Origin: JBMYRH01 sp049602155 | Lineage (GTDB): Bacteria; Myxococcota_A; UBA9042; PHBI01; JBMYRH01 | Direction: 5' to 3' | Length of the DNA: 55,160 bases | Assembly (NCBI GenBank): GCA_049602155.1 | Contig: JBMYRH010000035.1 | Span: 1 to 55,160, forward strand | In this document: positions 18,252-26,831 of the stretch, piece after piece | Layout of the letters: each line of letters starts with the position of its first letter | Position numbering within the stretch: the stretch's first letter is position 1 | Program-made: the position numbers and the translations under genes | Notes under the pieces: model-generated | The model's database searches: none | The model's input: the letters and a program-made list of their open reading frames with translations, nothing else | Told to the model about the DNA's origin: nothing

Positions 18252-20078
18252 TTACTCTTCGACGGTGATGAATTTGAGGTTCATCTTCGTCATCTGATTC
18301 GGCAGGGTTTCCCACCACGCGATGTGGAGGTAGCCCTCGATCAGGTTGGCGACCATGTCGTGGCCCAAGAGCGTCGTGTCTTCGGTGACCGGCAGCGGAT
18401 CAGCCTCTCCCCACGAGAGCCCGGCGTCATAGCTGCTCATCACCTGAATGCCGCAATCCGGTGGCGGGTTGGCGATGCAGCCGTAGCCGAGCTTCGCGTC
18501 CTCGCCGCTGGCGTGGAGCACAGAGCCACGCCCCGATCTGAGCGCGATCTGAGACTGGATGGTCGGCAAGAGCGCCGGTGTCGTCCAAGCCCCACCGTCT
18601 TCTAAGTGGCTGATCCAGGCTTGCCCTTCGACGCCGGGGAGCCCGTTGTACCAAGCGAGGTGAAGCACCCCGTCCATGCCGCGGACGAGGGTCGGATCGA
18701 AGCCGTCCTCGGCCCCTCCGAGCGTGCTCATATCGAGCGGCTCAGACCAAGTGAGCCCCATGTCTTCGGTGACCCGTACATAGACGCGCACCGGGGCGCT
18801 GGAGGTCGGCTTGGCGTGGTAGGCGACGTAGAGCGCGCCGGAGATCGCAAAGGCGGCGTCCGAGACGCTTGCGGTCGCCTCGATAGGGTTGACCATCAGC
18901 TCTTCGGCGAAGCTCACGCCGCCGTCTGCGCTGCAGCGCATCATCACGTCGCTCGTGTCATTGCTGCCGCTCTTCTGCCAGAGGACGCACGCGGTCGACG
19001 GCGCGCGCCAGGCGACATGAGGTCGGTAGAGCGTGTGCGTGTCCGATTCACTCAGGATCAGAGTCTCACCCTGGAGCGCGGGCATCTCTGCACGCCGGAA
19101 CATGATCCTGCTGACCCCATCCGAGGGGTCATCTCGCCAGGTCAGGAGGTGACTCGGGCCGTCCATCTCCAACCCGCCACCCGCGGTGATCCCTAGTGGC
19201 GCGACGCCCTCGACGACCGCCACGGGTGCGGCAAAGCCAGAGACGGCGACATCACTCTGGCTCACCACCAGGTCATGGAGCCCGTCAGCGCGCTCTGCCC
19301 GCCAGAAGATGCTGACGCGACCCTCGGGGTCGACGCCCATGCCGTAGAGCTCTCCTTTGTCATACTGAGACTCTTCGGTGATCGGGACGATCTCATCGAT
19401 GAGCGTCGCCGGTCCCGTGTCGGCGTCCTCGGTGGCGTCGAGATCCGCCTCGGCGTCCTCGGTCCCTTCGTCGCTGTCTGTCATAGGAGCTGCGTCGTCG
19501 ACAGGCCCTGACACATCGGGCTCCTCGACGTCCTCAAGGGGCTCGACGCTGCCCGTGTCGCTCGAGCCTACGTCGTCGCTCTCCTCCGTATCTTCAGGGC
19601 CGACCATCGCGTCATCTGAGGACGTGGCGTCGCCGTTCGGCGCCTCTTCGACGTCGCCAAGTCCTTGCGCGATGGCTTCGACGCACGCGAGGTAGTCCTC
19701 GTTCATGTCCCAACCACAAGTGCCGTCAGCGAGGACGCCGCAGGTCGTCAAATCAAAGCAGTGCGCGGTCGCGATCTCCGCACACGGAGAGGCTAATTCT
19801 TCCGCGGCGCAGATCTCGCCGTTACAGCCGCTCACGACACAGGTAATCGGCTCCTCGCTGTCATGTTCAGCCGGGCCCTCTTCGCTGTCTTTCCCCGCGG
19901 TCCCCTCTGCGGTGTCAGAGGCACCTTGGTTCTCTGCGTCGGTCTGTGTGTCGATCGCATCAGGGCCGTCGACATTCCCGTTGCCATCGCCCCCTTCGCT
20001 CGCGCCGCTACACCCGATAAGCAGGAGGGTCAGTGCGACGGTGATGAGGTGACTTCGTGCCACGGCTAGCTTAGCCAT
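18252..20078 (-). CDS. Lipoprotein with eight-cysteine cluster and sialidase-type Asp-box propeller
   Basis: A 608-residue protein with a signal peptide ending in LLLIGC. After an acidic linker comes one eight-cysteine cluster (about 77-137) of the same type as the two in the 14129-16825 gene, including CVVSGCNGEICAAEE and CGWDMNEDYLACV. A second long acidic linker runs to about 245. The remainder has a sialidase/BNR-like fold with three Asp boxes: SADGGVSFAEEL, VTEDMGLTWSEP and SYDAGLSWGEA. I do not see the arginine triad of a true sialidase, so a binding propeller is more likely than an enzyme. ATG 20078 lies inside the end of the upstream gene (13-bp overlap), which suggests translational coupling. 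A GTG at 20063 is a shorter alternative start. Confidence 0.75.
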   Translation of the reverse strand: MAKLAVARSHLITVALTLLLIGCSGASEGGDGNGNVDGPDAIDTQTDAENQGASDTAEGTAGKDSEEGPAEHDSEEPITCVVSGCNGEICAAEELASPCAEIATAHCFDLTTCGVLADGTCGWDMNEDYLACVEAIAQGLGDVEEAPNGDATSSDDAMVGPEDTEESDDVGSSDTGSVEPLEDVEEPDVSGPVDDAAPMTDSDEGTEDAEADLDATEDADTGPATLIDEIVPITEESQYDKGELYGMGVDPEGRVSIFWRAERADGLHDLVVSQSDVAVSGFAAPVAVVEGVAPLGITAGGGLEMDGPSHLLTWRDDPSDGVSRIMFRRAEMPALQGETLILSESDTHTLYRPHVAWRAPSTACVLWQKSGSNDTSDVMMRCSADGGVSFAEELMVNPIEATASVSDAAFAISGALYVAYHAKPTSSAPVRVYVRVTEDMGLTWSEPLDMSTLGGAEDGFDPTLVRGMDGVLHLAWYNGLPGVEGQAWISHLEDGGAWTTPALLPTIQSQIALRSGRGSVLHASGEDAKLGYGCIANPPPDCGIQVMSSYDAGLSWGEADPLPVTEDTTLLGHDMVANLIEGYLHIAWWETLPNQMTKMNLKFITVEE

Positions 20079-20980
20079 CGCTGAATACGCTGAGCCAACG
20101 TCGAGCCGTCATGGGCCGGCGGCGCTGGTGGTCCCCAAGGGGTGCAGCCCCCCAGCGGAGCCTCAAGGTTTTCGCACCAAGGGAGCTGGTCTTCGCCACC
20201 GAATGAGCAGCATGCTTGAGCTGCGGCGCTGATTTGGTCGCCTTCGTGGCACATGCCGTCAAAGCACGCCACGCCTGAGGAGTACTCATAGAGCTCGCCG
20301 GTCTGAGGATCAATATTCGGGCTGATGGCCTGTTCGCCACCCTCGCACACCTCGCCTTCCGGACACTGCCAGTCCTGAACACACTCCTCACCGGAGGCGG
20401 AGCAGGCGCCAATGGTGTCTTCGAGGACTGCGCAGTCCATGTGCTCGGTGCAGGTCTTGCCGTTGGGCTGCCAGCAGCCGTTGATGCACTCGACGACGTC
20501 TGCGGTGTCCGCCTCGCTCTCAGCGTCCGCTGTGGATGCATCATCTCCGGCCTGCATGCCATCATGCATGGCTGTCGTATCCCCTTCGACCGCGTCTGTC
20601 CCCGCGGCGTCCCCGGCTGCCGTGGCGTCCGTGATGGTCACTGCGTCGTCGCTCTCGACGTCTGCGGCCTCTGTGGTACCAGCGTCGGCTTCGGTGGCTT
20701 CGACCGCGTCCTCCGTGGCTTGGACCTCGGCCTCCAAGGCGTCCTCGGCGGCCATGTCGAGCGCGTCAACCAAGGCCTCGGCGTCTCCTGAGGTGCTCGC
20801 GTCGTCGACCGTGACCGCTGCGTCCGTCTCGTCGGGTCCGGTGTTCGTCGACTCTGCGCTGTCACCGCAACCGCCGAGCATGACGAGCCCTGTGACGGCA
20901 GCTGCCGTCTGGCGTCGATTTCCGCGTGCGACCTGTAGGGCGGCCCTGAGGGCGTGATCGTGAGTTGTGGCTTTGCGCAT
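20066..20980 (-). CDS. Lipoprotein with acidic Ala/Asp/Thr linker and Cys-rich C-terminal domain
   Basis: A 304-residue protein. ATG 20980 was chosen because GGAGG lies six bases upstream; the open frame continues to 21061 but without a signal. The n-region is long (about 24 residues, with NRRQ) before a hydrophobic core ending in VMLGGC. Residues about 40-160 are a low-complexity Ala/Asp/Glu/Thr linker. The last ~140 residues contain about 16 cysteines, as in CINGCWQPNGKTCTEHMDC and ECVQDWQCPEGEVC. The fold is not recognised. It is first of three lipoprotein genes on this strand and divergent from the SGNH gene, so the promoters of both lie in 20981-21179. Confidence 0.7.
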   Translation of the reverse strand: MRKATTHDHALRAALQVARGNRRQTAAAVTGLVMLGGCGDSAESTNTGPDETDAAVTVDDASTSGDAEALVDALDMAAEDALEAEVQATEDAVEATEADAGTTEAADVESDDAVTITDATAAGDAAGTDAVEGDTTAMHDGMQAGDDASTADAESEADTADVVECINGCWQPNGKTCTEHMDCAVLEDTIGACSASGEECVQDWQCPEGEVCEGGEQAISPNIDPQTGELYEYSSGVACFDGMCHEGDQISAAAQACCSFGGEDQLPWCENLEAPLGGCTPWGPPAPPAHDGSTLAQRIQRWLS

Positions 20981-21179
20981 GGAGCACCTCCGATTTCGTG
21001 GATGATACCCCGATCCTCGCCTCAGGTCACACCGAGGCCACCGCGGTCGAAACCACGTCATTCGGTGCCTCAGGGGTCGCTCCTGTGGGACAGCGCGCGC
21101 TTCGAGATGCTAGCGTCTCGACAGAGAGTTCCGCGTGAGCTTCTCCGGTTTGACGCCCCGACATAGGAAGTGCTCTCCC

Positions 21180-22700
21180 ATGCGTTTTGTCCATCGCCCC
21201 TTGCTCCTCGCTGTCTGCGCTGTGTGGCTCGCGTGCCATGACGACGGCGTCGCTGAGATCGACGTGAGCGGTGTGAACTACGCTTCTGCCGGCTCCTCTC
21301 AGTACGACGTCACGGTCCCCGCGACGTCGCCAGAGGACGCGACGCCTGGAGAGCCGAGGGAGACGGACACCGCCGATGAGCCTCGTGATGAGGACGGCTC
21401 TGTGACCCCCGATATCCCCACAGAGCCGTCGGTCGCGGACGCTGACGAGTTCCCTGAAGAAGGGCCTGGTCCGACGCGTTACCCCTCTGACCGCGTGCAC
21501 TCTCCGCTGACGCCCCACGTCGTTGAGAATCTGCGGACGATCGCGGCGATGGATGACGCCCTCCAAGACGACGTCTTCGCGAAGGTCGGCGCCTCGAGCT
21601 TGGACAGCCCTCAGATGTTGACCTGCTTTGCAGGTGAGCACGTCGATAGGGAGCTCATGAGCCCGCCCTCCGAGGACACCCTGGACCTCTTTCTAGGTGG
21701 GGACGCGGGGGGCGAGGACCCCTTCAGTCGAGACGCGCTCTCAGCGGTCTCCGGCAAGACAGCGGCGTGGGCGATCGCTGGTGATCCAAGCCCCCTCGAT
21801 GAGGAGCTGGCGATCACCCGCGCTCGCTTTGGGCTCGTGGAGTACGGGACGAACGACATGGGCATGGGGACGACCTACGCGAGCGCCATGCCGGGCTTCG
21901 CTGACGCGCTGGTGAGCTTGGTCGATTCGCTCATCATGGCAGGGGTCATCCCGGTCTTGCACACGAACCGAGCGCGCCTTGACTCGGCGAGCGCAGCGCT
22001 GTGGGTCGGCACGTACAACGCGGTGATTCGGGGGGTGGCCCAAGGGCGTCAGATCCCTCTCTTGGACCAACACCTCCTCTTCGAGGACCTGCCCGATTAC
22101 GGTTTGGGCAGCGATGGTCTGCACATGAGCGCCTATACAGAGGCGGGAGCCCAGCGGACCTGTCGTTTCAGTGATGAGGCGCTGAGCTATGGTTACAATG
22201 CGCGGAACCTGGCCACGATCGATGCATTGGCGCGCCTCACGGCGGTGGTCACAGACGGCCTAGACGCACCCGATCAGGGGGCGGGTCCCCTCGGGGACGG
22301 CTCCCTCGGCTCACCCTATGTGATCGACCAGCTGCCCTTCACCGCGATGCGCAACACCGAGGACAGCCTGCAGGCCGCCCTGGATGTGTACTCGGGCTGC
22401 GCGGCCGATCAGGACGAGTCGGGCCCAGAGCATCTCTATCAGTTGGTCTTGAGTGAGCCGGCGCGGCTGCGGGCGATGGTCCTCGACCAAGGCGAGGTGG
22501 ATATCGACCTGCACGTCCTCAACGACACGGCGACCGAGGCGGGGTGTATGGCCCGTCATGATCGCCTCTGGGAGGGGACCTTGGGTGCTGGAACCTACTA
22601 CTTCTCGCTCGACACCTATGTCAGCGCAGGGGTCCCGAAGCCTGGCGAGTACCTCTTTGTCCTCGCGAGGTGCCACCCAGACGACGATGCGTGTGATTAG
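21180..22700 (+). CDS. SGNH/GDSL-hydrolase-like lipoprotein
   Basis: A 506-residue protein. ATG 21180 follows AGGAAG; earlier in-frame codons lack a signal peptide. The signal ends in VWLAC, a weak lipobox, so lipidation is probable but not certain. The mature start contains GVNYAS, as in the extensin-like lipoprotein. After an acidic linker, residues about 110-350 look like an SGNH hydrolase. Block I is KVGASS, with Ser kept but GDS changed to GAS. Block III is EYGTNDMGMG and block V is SDGLHMSAY, with the Asp-x-x-His pair. The C-terminal ~130 residues resemble a bacterial pre-peptidase C-terminal (PPC) beta-domain, with DIDLHVL and LGAGTYYFSLDTY. Likely an exported esterase or deacetylase acting on envelope or extracellular glycans; the substrate is unknown. 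Confidence 0.75.
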   Translation: MRFVHRPLLLAVCAVWLACHDDGVAEIDVSGVNYASAGSSQYDVTVPATSPEDATPGEPRETDTADEPRDEDGSVTPDIPTEPSVADADEFPEEGPGPTRYPSDRVHSPLTPHVVENLRTIAAMDDALQDDVFAKVGASSLDSPQMLTCFAGEHVDRELMSPPSEDTLDLFLGGDAGGEDPFSRDALSAVSGKTAAWAIAGDPSPLDEELAITRARFGLVEYGTNDMGMGTTYASAMPGFADALVSLVDSLIMAGVIPVLHTNRARLDSASAALWVGTYNAVIRGVAQGRQIPLLDQHLLFEDLPDYGLGSDGLHMSAYTEAGAQRTCRFSDEALSYGYNARNLATIDALARLTAVVTDGLDAPDQGAGPLGDGSLGSPYVIDQLPFTAMRNTEDSLQAALDVYSGCAADQDESGPEHLYQLVLSEPARLRAMVLDQGEVDIDLHVLNDTATEAGCMARHDRLWEGTLGAGTYYFSLDTYVSAGVPKPGEYLFVLARCHPDDDACD

Positions 22701-22772
22701 GGGGGGGCCTGCAGTCTTTCACACGAGTCGGTAACCCTGGTGTTCGGCGATGCGTTCCGTATGCTGCGCGTC

Positions 22773-23663
22773 ATGAACATTGCACTGGTGACATGTACGG
22801 ACCTCCCCGGGTGGGAAAAAGATGACCGCCCACTTCACGCTGAGCTCGGCGCGCGGGGGATCACCTTTGACCAGCCGGCGTGGGATGGTGACGTGGATTG
22901 GAGTGCGTACGACGCCGCGCTGATCCGCACGACGTGGGACTACATGCCTCGCCGGGATGCCTTCGTCGCGTGGGCGAAGTCGGCGGGCGAGCAGACTCAG
23001 CTCTTTAACTCCGCTGATGTGATCCGCTGGAACACACACAAGGGTTATCTGCGTGAACTCGCGGCCCTCGGGGTGCCGATCGCTCCGACTGTGTGGGCTG
23101 AGCCAGGCCAAGCCATGGATGTGGCGGCAGAGGTGAAGGCGCGGGGCTGGCGTCGCGGGTTCATCAAGCCTGTGGTGGGGGCGTGCGCTGTGGGGACGCT
23201 CCGCTTTGATTCAAACGCCGTGGGGCTAGAGGCAGCGCAGGCTCATGTCGACGCGCTCCTCGCCGCTGGGGAAGGGGTGATGCTTCAGCCCTACTTGGCG
23301 CGGGTCGAGGTGGACGGAGAACTCTCTGCGATTTGCTTTGATGGGGTCGTGTCGCACGCTGTGCAGAAGATCCCCGTGCCAGGCGATTACCGCGTCCAAG
23401 ACGACCATGGCGCCACCGACCATCCAGTTGCCCTCACAGCGACACAGACCGCCTGTTTCGACCAGGTCCTGCAGGCTGCGCACGAGGTGGTACCAGGGCT
23501 CGGCGGTGAGCCGCTGCTCTACGCGCGCATCGACCTGATGTGGGATGACGCCGGCGACCTCTGTGTCACCGAGCTCGAGCTCGTCGAACCGTCGCTCTTC
23601 TTCCGCCACGGCCCGGATGCGTCACGCCTCCTTGTTGACGCGCTGATGCGTCGAATCGACTGA
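22773..23663 (+). CDS. RimK-like ATP-grasp ligase
   Basis: A 296-residue cytosolic protein from ATG 22773. The beginning MNIALVTCTDLPGW and the segment ALIRTTWDYMPRRDAFVAW are typical of the RimK/GshB-like ATP-grasp group that includes the D-cycloserine ligase DcsG. The ATP-grasp core runs from about 105 to 290: KGYLRELAALGVP, GFIKPVVGACAVGTLR for nucleotide binding, VMLQPYLARVEVDGELSAI, and a metal site around LLYARIDLMWDD and CVTELELVEPSLF. Such enzymes join a carboxylate to an amine through an acyl phosphate. No biosynthetic neighbours are present to indicate the substrate. It is convergent with trmL; the two stop codons lie one base apart. Confidence 0.8.
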   Translation: MNIALVTCTDLPGWEKDDRPLHAELGARGITFDQPAWDGDVDWSAYDAALIRTTWDYMPRRDAFVAWAKSAGEQTQLFNSADVIRWNTHKGYLRELAALGVPIAPTVWAEPGQAMDVAAEVKARGWRRGFIKPVVGACAVGTLRFDSNAVGLEAAQAHVDALLAAGEGVMLQPYLARVEVDGELSAICFDGVVSHAVQKIPVPGDYRVQDDHGATDHPVALTATQTACFDQVLQAAHEVVPGLGGEPLLYARIDLMWDDAGDLCVTELELVEPSLFFRHGPDASRLLVDALMRRID

Positions 23664-23664
23664 C

Positions 23665-24129
23665 TCAGGGTGCCTCGCCCATCGCGAAGTCTCTGCGCCG
23701 CAGCTGGTCGTACAAGACCACGCTGCATGCATTGGCCAAGTTGAGGCTCCGCACGGTCGGGAGGATCGGGATCAGGTAGCTCCTCGCTTGCTCTCGCTCT
23801 AAGAGCGCCGCCCCGAGGCCCTCTGTCTCTCGCCCGAAGATCATCCACGGTGTCCCTGTGGGTGAGAATTCAGTGTAGGCCTTTGTGGCGTGGCTCGAGA
23901 AAAACGCGACGTCATCGGGGGGCACCCCTTCAAGGAGCTCCTCCAAGGTGTCATGCCGGTGCAGCTTGACGTGGGGCCAGTAGTCGAGCCCGGCACGCCG
24001 CACGTATTTATCTTCGAGAGAGAAGCCCAGCTCTCCGACCAGGTGCAGGTCCGTCCCTGTCCCGGCGCATAGGCGCGCGATGTTGCCAGTGTTGGGGGGG
24101 ATCTGAGGGCGTACGAGGACGATATGCAT
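23665..24129 (-). CDS. trmL: tRNA (cytidine/uridine-34-2'-O)-methyltransferase TrmL
   Basis: A 154-residue SPOUT methyltransferase of standard TrmL/YibK length. It transfers a methyl group from S-adenosylmethionine to the ribose of the wobble base of tRNA-Leu isoacceptors. The family signatures are present: VRPQIPPNTGNIARLCAGTG at the start, IFGRETEGLG for the knot, and IPILPTVRSLNLANACSVVL near the end, which forms the trefoil knot and cofactor pocket. It begins seven bases after the stop of the ParA-like gene, so the two are probably one transcript. Wobble modification fits its cytosolic role; there is no link to the neighbouring surface genes. Confidence 0.92.
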   Translation of the reverse strand: MHIVLVRPQIPPNTGNIARLCAGTGTDLHLVGELGFSLEDKYVRRAGLDYWPHVKLHRHDTLEELLEGVPPDDVAFFSSHATKAYTEFSPTGTPWMIFGRETEGLGAALLEREQARSYLIPILPTVRSLNLANACSVVLYDQLRRRDFAMGEAP

Positions 24130-24136
24130 AGCGCGG

Positions 24137-25222
24137 TTAGCTTCCGTCGAGGTGGAAGGTTGGCGTCGTGGCGCGGTTCGCGCTCTGAGGTGAGCGCTCC
24201 AGGGTGTCTAGCACCTTCGTGACGAGCACCCCGTAGTCCTGGGCCCCCGCCGAGCGCGGCGCGTACTCGAAGATGGTCTTCTGCTTGGACGGGGCTTCTT
24301 TCAGGCGCGTGTTGATCCGAATCGGCGTGAACACTTTGTCGGTGAAGTAGCGCCTCAGGGTGCGCAGCACCTCGTGTGAGATCCTGTTCCGTACGTCGTA
24401 GAAGGTGGGCACGACGCCCATCACTGTGATGGGGTGACGCAGCCGCTGCTGCACCCCACGGAGCGTCTTGAGGATCTGCTTCACCCCGACCAGCGAGAGG
24501 TAATCGCAGGCGACCGGGATGATGACGTAGTCGGCGAAGAGGAGCGCGTTGTGGTTCACGAGGCTCAGGCTGGGGCCGCAGTCCAAGAGGATGAAGTCAT
24601 ACCCGCTCAACCCCCGCAGGCGGTCTTTCATATGACGCGCAGGGTTGTCCTCGTGGGCCAGGTGAACCTCGACCTTCGCCAAGAGGCTGTTTGAGGGAAG
24701 CAGGTCTAAGTTCTCGCGCACCTCAACGATGGCCTCTTGGGGGTCAGCGTCCTCGACCATCACGTGGTAGAGGTTCTTTCCGCCGTCTTGGCCTAAGCAC
24801 ACCCCGACGTTGCCTTGGGAGTCCATGTCTACGATCAGGACCTTGTGCCCCAGCCGGGCAAGGCCGTGCGCGAGGCTGACGGTCGTGGTCGTCTTCCCTG
24901 TGCCTCCCTTTTGATTCATCACCGCGATCTTATGCGCTCCGCGGCGCTTCCTCACCTCTTGTCGGATAGGCTTGTCTCGGCAATGGAGGCTGCAATAGTA
25001 GCTCTGTTGTCCGCCGACAAAGGCCTGCTGGTAGGCGAACCTCAGCTCAAAGTTTTGTGTACAGACCGAGCACGCCTTGGTGGTCTGGGCGAAGAGCGCC
25101 CGCTCATGACAGGCCTGGCTGCAATAGGTGACCGGGCCCGCCGAGGTCTTCTGTGATTGATAGCTGAAGCGTACGGTGAACGACGCACCACAGACCGAGC
25201 AGCTCGAGGCGCTCTGGGTCAT
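24137..25222 (-). CDS. ParA/MinD-like ATPase with N-terminal duplicated Cys4 module
   Basis: A 361-residue protein. ATG 25222 has GAGG five bases upstream and is preferred over ATG 25258, which has none. Residues about 8-85 hold two copies of a module CSVC-x22-CSxxC, with F.VRF.YQ or F.LRF.YQ after the first pair. It looks like a TRASH/MYM or treble-clef zinc module. The rest is a ParA ATPase with deviant Walker A KGGTGKTTTTV, Walker A' VDMDSQGN, Walker B ILLDCGPSLS, and the usual PVACDYLSLVGVKQI segment. There is no parB or parS in the window, so it is probably an orphan that positions a protein complex or cargo rather than the chromosome. The C-terminus after the ATPase is short. It is likely co-transcribed with trmL downstream. 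Confidence 0.85.
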   Translation of the reverse strand: MTQSASSCSVCGASFTVRFSYQSQKTSAGPVTYCSQACHERALFAQTTKACSVCTQNFELRFAYQQAFVGGQQSYYCSLHCRDKPIRQEVRKRRGAHKIAVMNQKGGTGKTTTTVSLAHGLARLGHKVLIVDMDSQGNVGVCLGQDGGKNLYHVMVEDADPQEAIVEVRENLDLLPSNSLLAKVEVHLAHEDNPARHMKDRLRGLSGYDFILLDCGPSLSLVNHNALLFADYVIIPVACDYLSLVGVKQILKTLRGVQQRLRHPITVMGVVPTFYDVRNRISHEVLRTLRRYFTDKVFTPIRINTRLKEAPSKQKTIFEYAPRSAGAQDYGVLVTKVLDTLERSPQSANRATTPTFHLDGS

Positions 25223-25360
25223 ACGAACCTCGCGAGTGAGGAAGAGTACCCTTGCCATATATGGCGCTTTTGATCGGGCTGCAACCCTTGGACGGCTTCG
25301 CAGTGATTCGATCGGATGCAGATTTGCTCCGAGCGCAAGGCCGTTTTTGAGGTCTAAACG

Positions 25361-26185
25361 CTAGAGGCGGATCCACACGTCGAGCACTGGATAGATCGGT
25401 AAGCCTTGAGGCATGGCCAGGTAGTTTCCTTCATAGACAACCTTGGCCCCCGAGCTCCCGGGGAGGCTACGGACCGAGCCAACGTCAGTGAAGAACAGGA
25501 ATTCCCCAAAGGCGAGGCCAACACCGAGGTGTAGAAAGCCCCAAGCGCGCGCATACATCAGCTGTAGGCTCTCATTCGAGGTGGGGTCAGGGTCCCAAGG
25601 GTGGAGGCTCATGCTTGCGTGGGCCATCAGCAGGTTCTCGGTATCAATGCGCCAGATGAACGACGAATTCAGCTCGATGAACCCTCGATAGGGCTCAACG
25701 TCGAGCAGCTCCATGCCGGCCCCACCACCGAATGACCACGTAAAGTGCTCATTGAGCTGCCAACTTACGGTGGTGGTGAGCTGTGTGCTCCCTGGGAATC
25801 CACAGGTGTCGCAGGTCGCCGAGTCGCGGACCTGGTGACCCTCCAGGTTGACCTGATCCAGGAAGGACCATGTGGCGGTGAGCTCCATCGCTATGGTCAG
25901 GGGGCCCTTTGGCAGCAGACGCCAGCGGATGGAGGCATGCGGCGTCAACACGAGGAGCAAGATGGGGTGCAGGGAGATCTGAATCTGATCACTGATCCCG
26001 TACTGGAGTGGCGAGAAGATACCGACCTCAAACTCACCCTCATCCAAGGTGTGCGCCGAACGATAGATGAGGTCAGCCCCGTCAGACCAGATCGCCTTGG
26101 CCGGCGGCGCCGATGCCGTCAGCACACTGAACACGATCGCGAAGAGGGCGATCGGTCTACGGAAATCAGGGAAAGAGCTCTGCAC
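25361..26185 (-). CDS. Predicted outer-membrane beta-barrel protein
   Basis: A 274-residue protein with a cleavable signal peptide ending in APPAKA before IWSDG. The mature chain is a succession of short amphipathic strands, as in FEVGIFSPLQYGISDQIQI, LTIAMELTATWSFL and TTTVSWQLNEHFTWSFGGGAG, separated by polar turns. This is the pattern of an 8-12 strand barrel. One Cys pair (CDTCG) lies in a predicted loop. No named family is recognised. It lies 138 bp upstream of the ParA-like gene on the same strand and is divergent from the ComEA-like gene. Its function is unknown. Confidence 0.65.
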   Translation of the reverse strand: MQSSFPDFRRPIALFAIVFSVLTASAPPAKAIWSDGADLIYRSAHTLDEGEFEVGIFSPLQYGISDQIQISLHPILLLVLTPHASIRWRLLPKGPLTIAMELTATWSFLDQVNLEGHQVRDSATCDTCGFPGSTQLTTTVSWQLNEHFTWSFGGGAGMELLDVEPYRGFIELNSSFIWRIDTENLLMAHASMSLHPWDPDPTSNESLQLMYARAWGFLHLGVGLAFGEFLFFTDVGSVRSLPGSSGAKVVYEGNYLAMPQGLPIYPVLDVWIRL

Positions 26186-26420
26186 GGCCGGATGATACCC
26201 GCGGGTTCGACTCTCAACCAGAAGGCTTGCCAGGCCTGTCTCGGATTGGGCGTCTCATGGGACAGCTCGACGCGATCAAGGGCCTTATAAGCTGCTGATA
26301 ACGATGGGTTTTTGATTGGCACGGGCCCTGCTTTAAGGAAGGCCACCCTCGACCGGTTGGCCGTGGTGAGGGGTGCGGCGATGGAGACCGCGCTGACATG
26401 GCCGTATGACGGAGTGTGAG

Positions 26421-26747
26421 ATGCAGACGAAGCGATGCGTTGTGGTGCTGATGATCTTGATGACATGGATGGTGGGGCAGGCTCAGGCTCAGAGTCGACC
26501 GAATACACGCCCTGCTGGGGTGGTGAATATCAACACGGCGAGCATGGATCAGCTGGAGCTTCTCCCCGGGATTGGCCCCGGTCGGGCCTCGCGCATCGTC
26601 TCTTTTCGTTCCCTCAAGCCCTTCCGACGTGTCGTTGAACTCAGTCGGGTCAAAGGTATCGGTCGTAAGACAGTGCGCCGCCTCAAGGTCTACCTCACGG
26701 TTGAGGGACCGACGACGCTGTCCCGTCGTCCACCAAAGACCCCGTGA
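26421..26747 (+). CDS. ComEA-like secreted helix-hairpin-helix DNA-binding protein
   Basis: A 108-residue protein; ATG 26421 has GGAG six bases upstream. A signal peptide ending in QAQAQ is followed by a short linker and the ComEA-type tandem helix-hairpin-helix domain. Its motifs are VNINTASMDQLELLPGIGPG, then ARASRIV-like helix residues and LSRVKGIGRKTVRRL. Such proteins bind double-stranded DNA without sequence preference in the periplasm during natural transformation. In this lineage they may also act in DNA scavenging. There are no other com genes nearby. It is divergent from the barrel protein gene and lies 84 bp before the DUF3467 gene. Confidence 0.85.
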   Translation: MQTKRCVVVLMILMTWMVGQAQAQSRPNTRPAGVVNINTASMDQLELLPGIGPGRASRIVSFRSLKPFRRVVELSRVKGIGRKTVRRLKVYLTVEGPTTLSRRPPKTP

Positions 26748-26831
26748 TGTCGGCTCTGGGCTCCTCACAGGTTGACGTGGTCACGCGGAGCGTCGACAAA
26801 GAAGGCCGAACATTCGGTGGAGGTCTGGGAG

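Noticed and set aside
18252..20078. True sialidase
   Set aside because: Asp boxes are present, but I cannot find the arginine triad or the other catalytic residues.
24137..25222. Chromosome-partition parAB locus
   Set aside because: No parB gene and no parS-like palindrome nearby; an orphan ParA is more likely.
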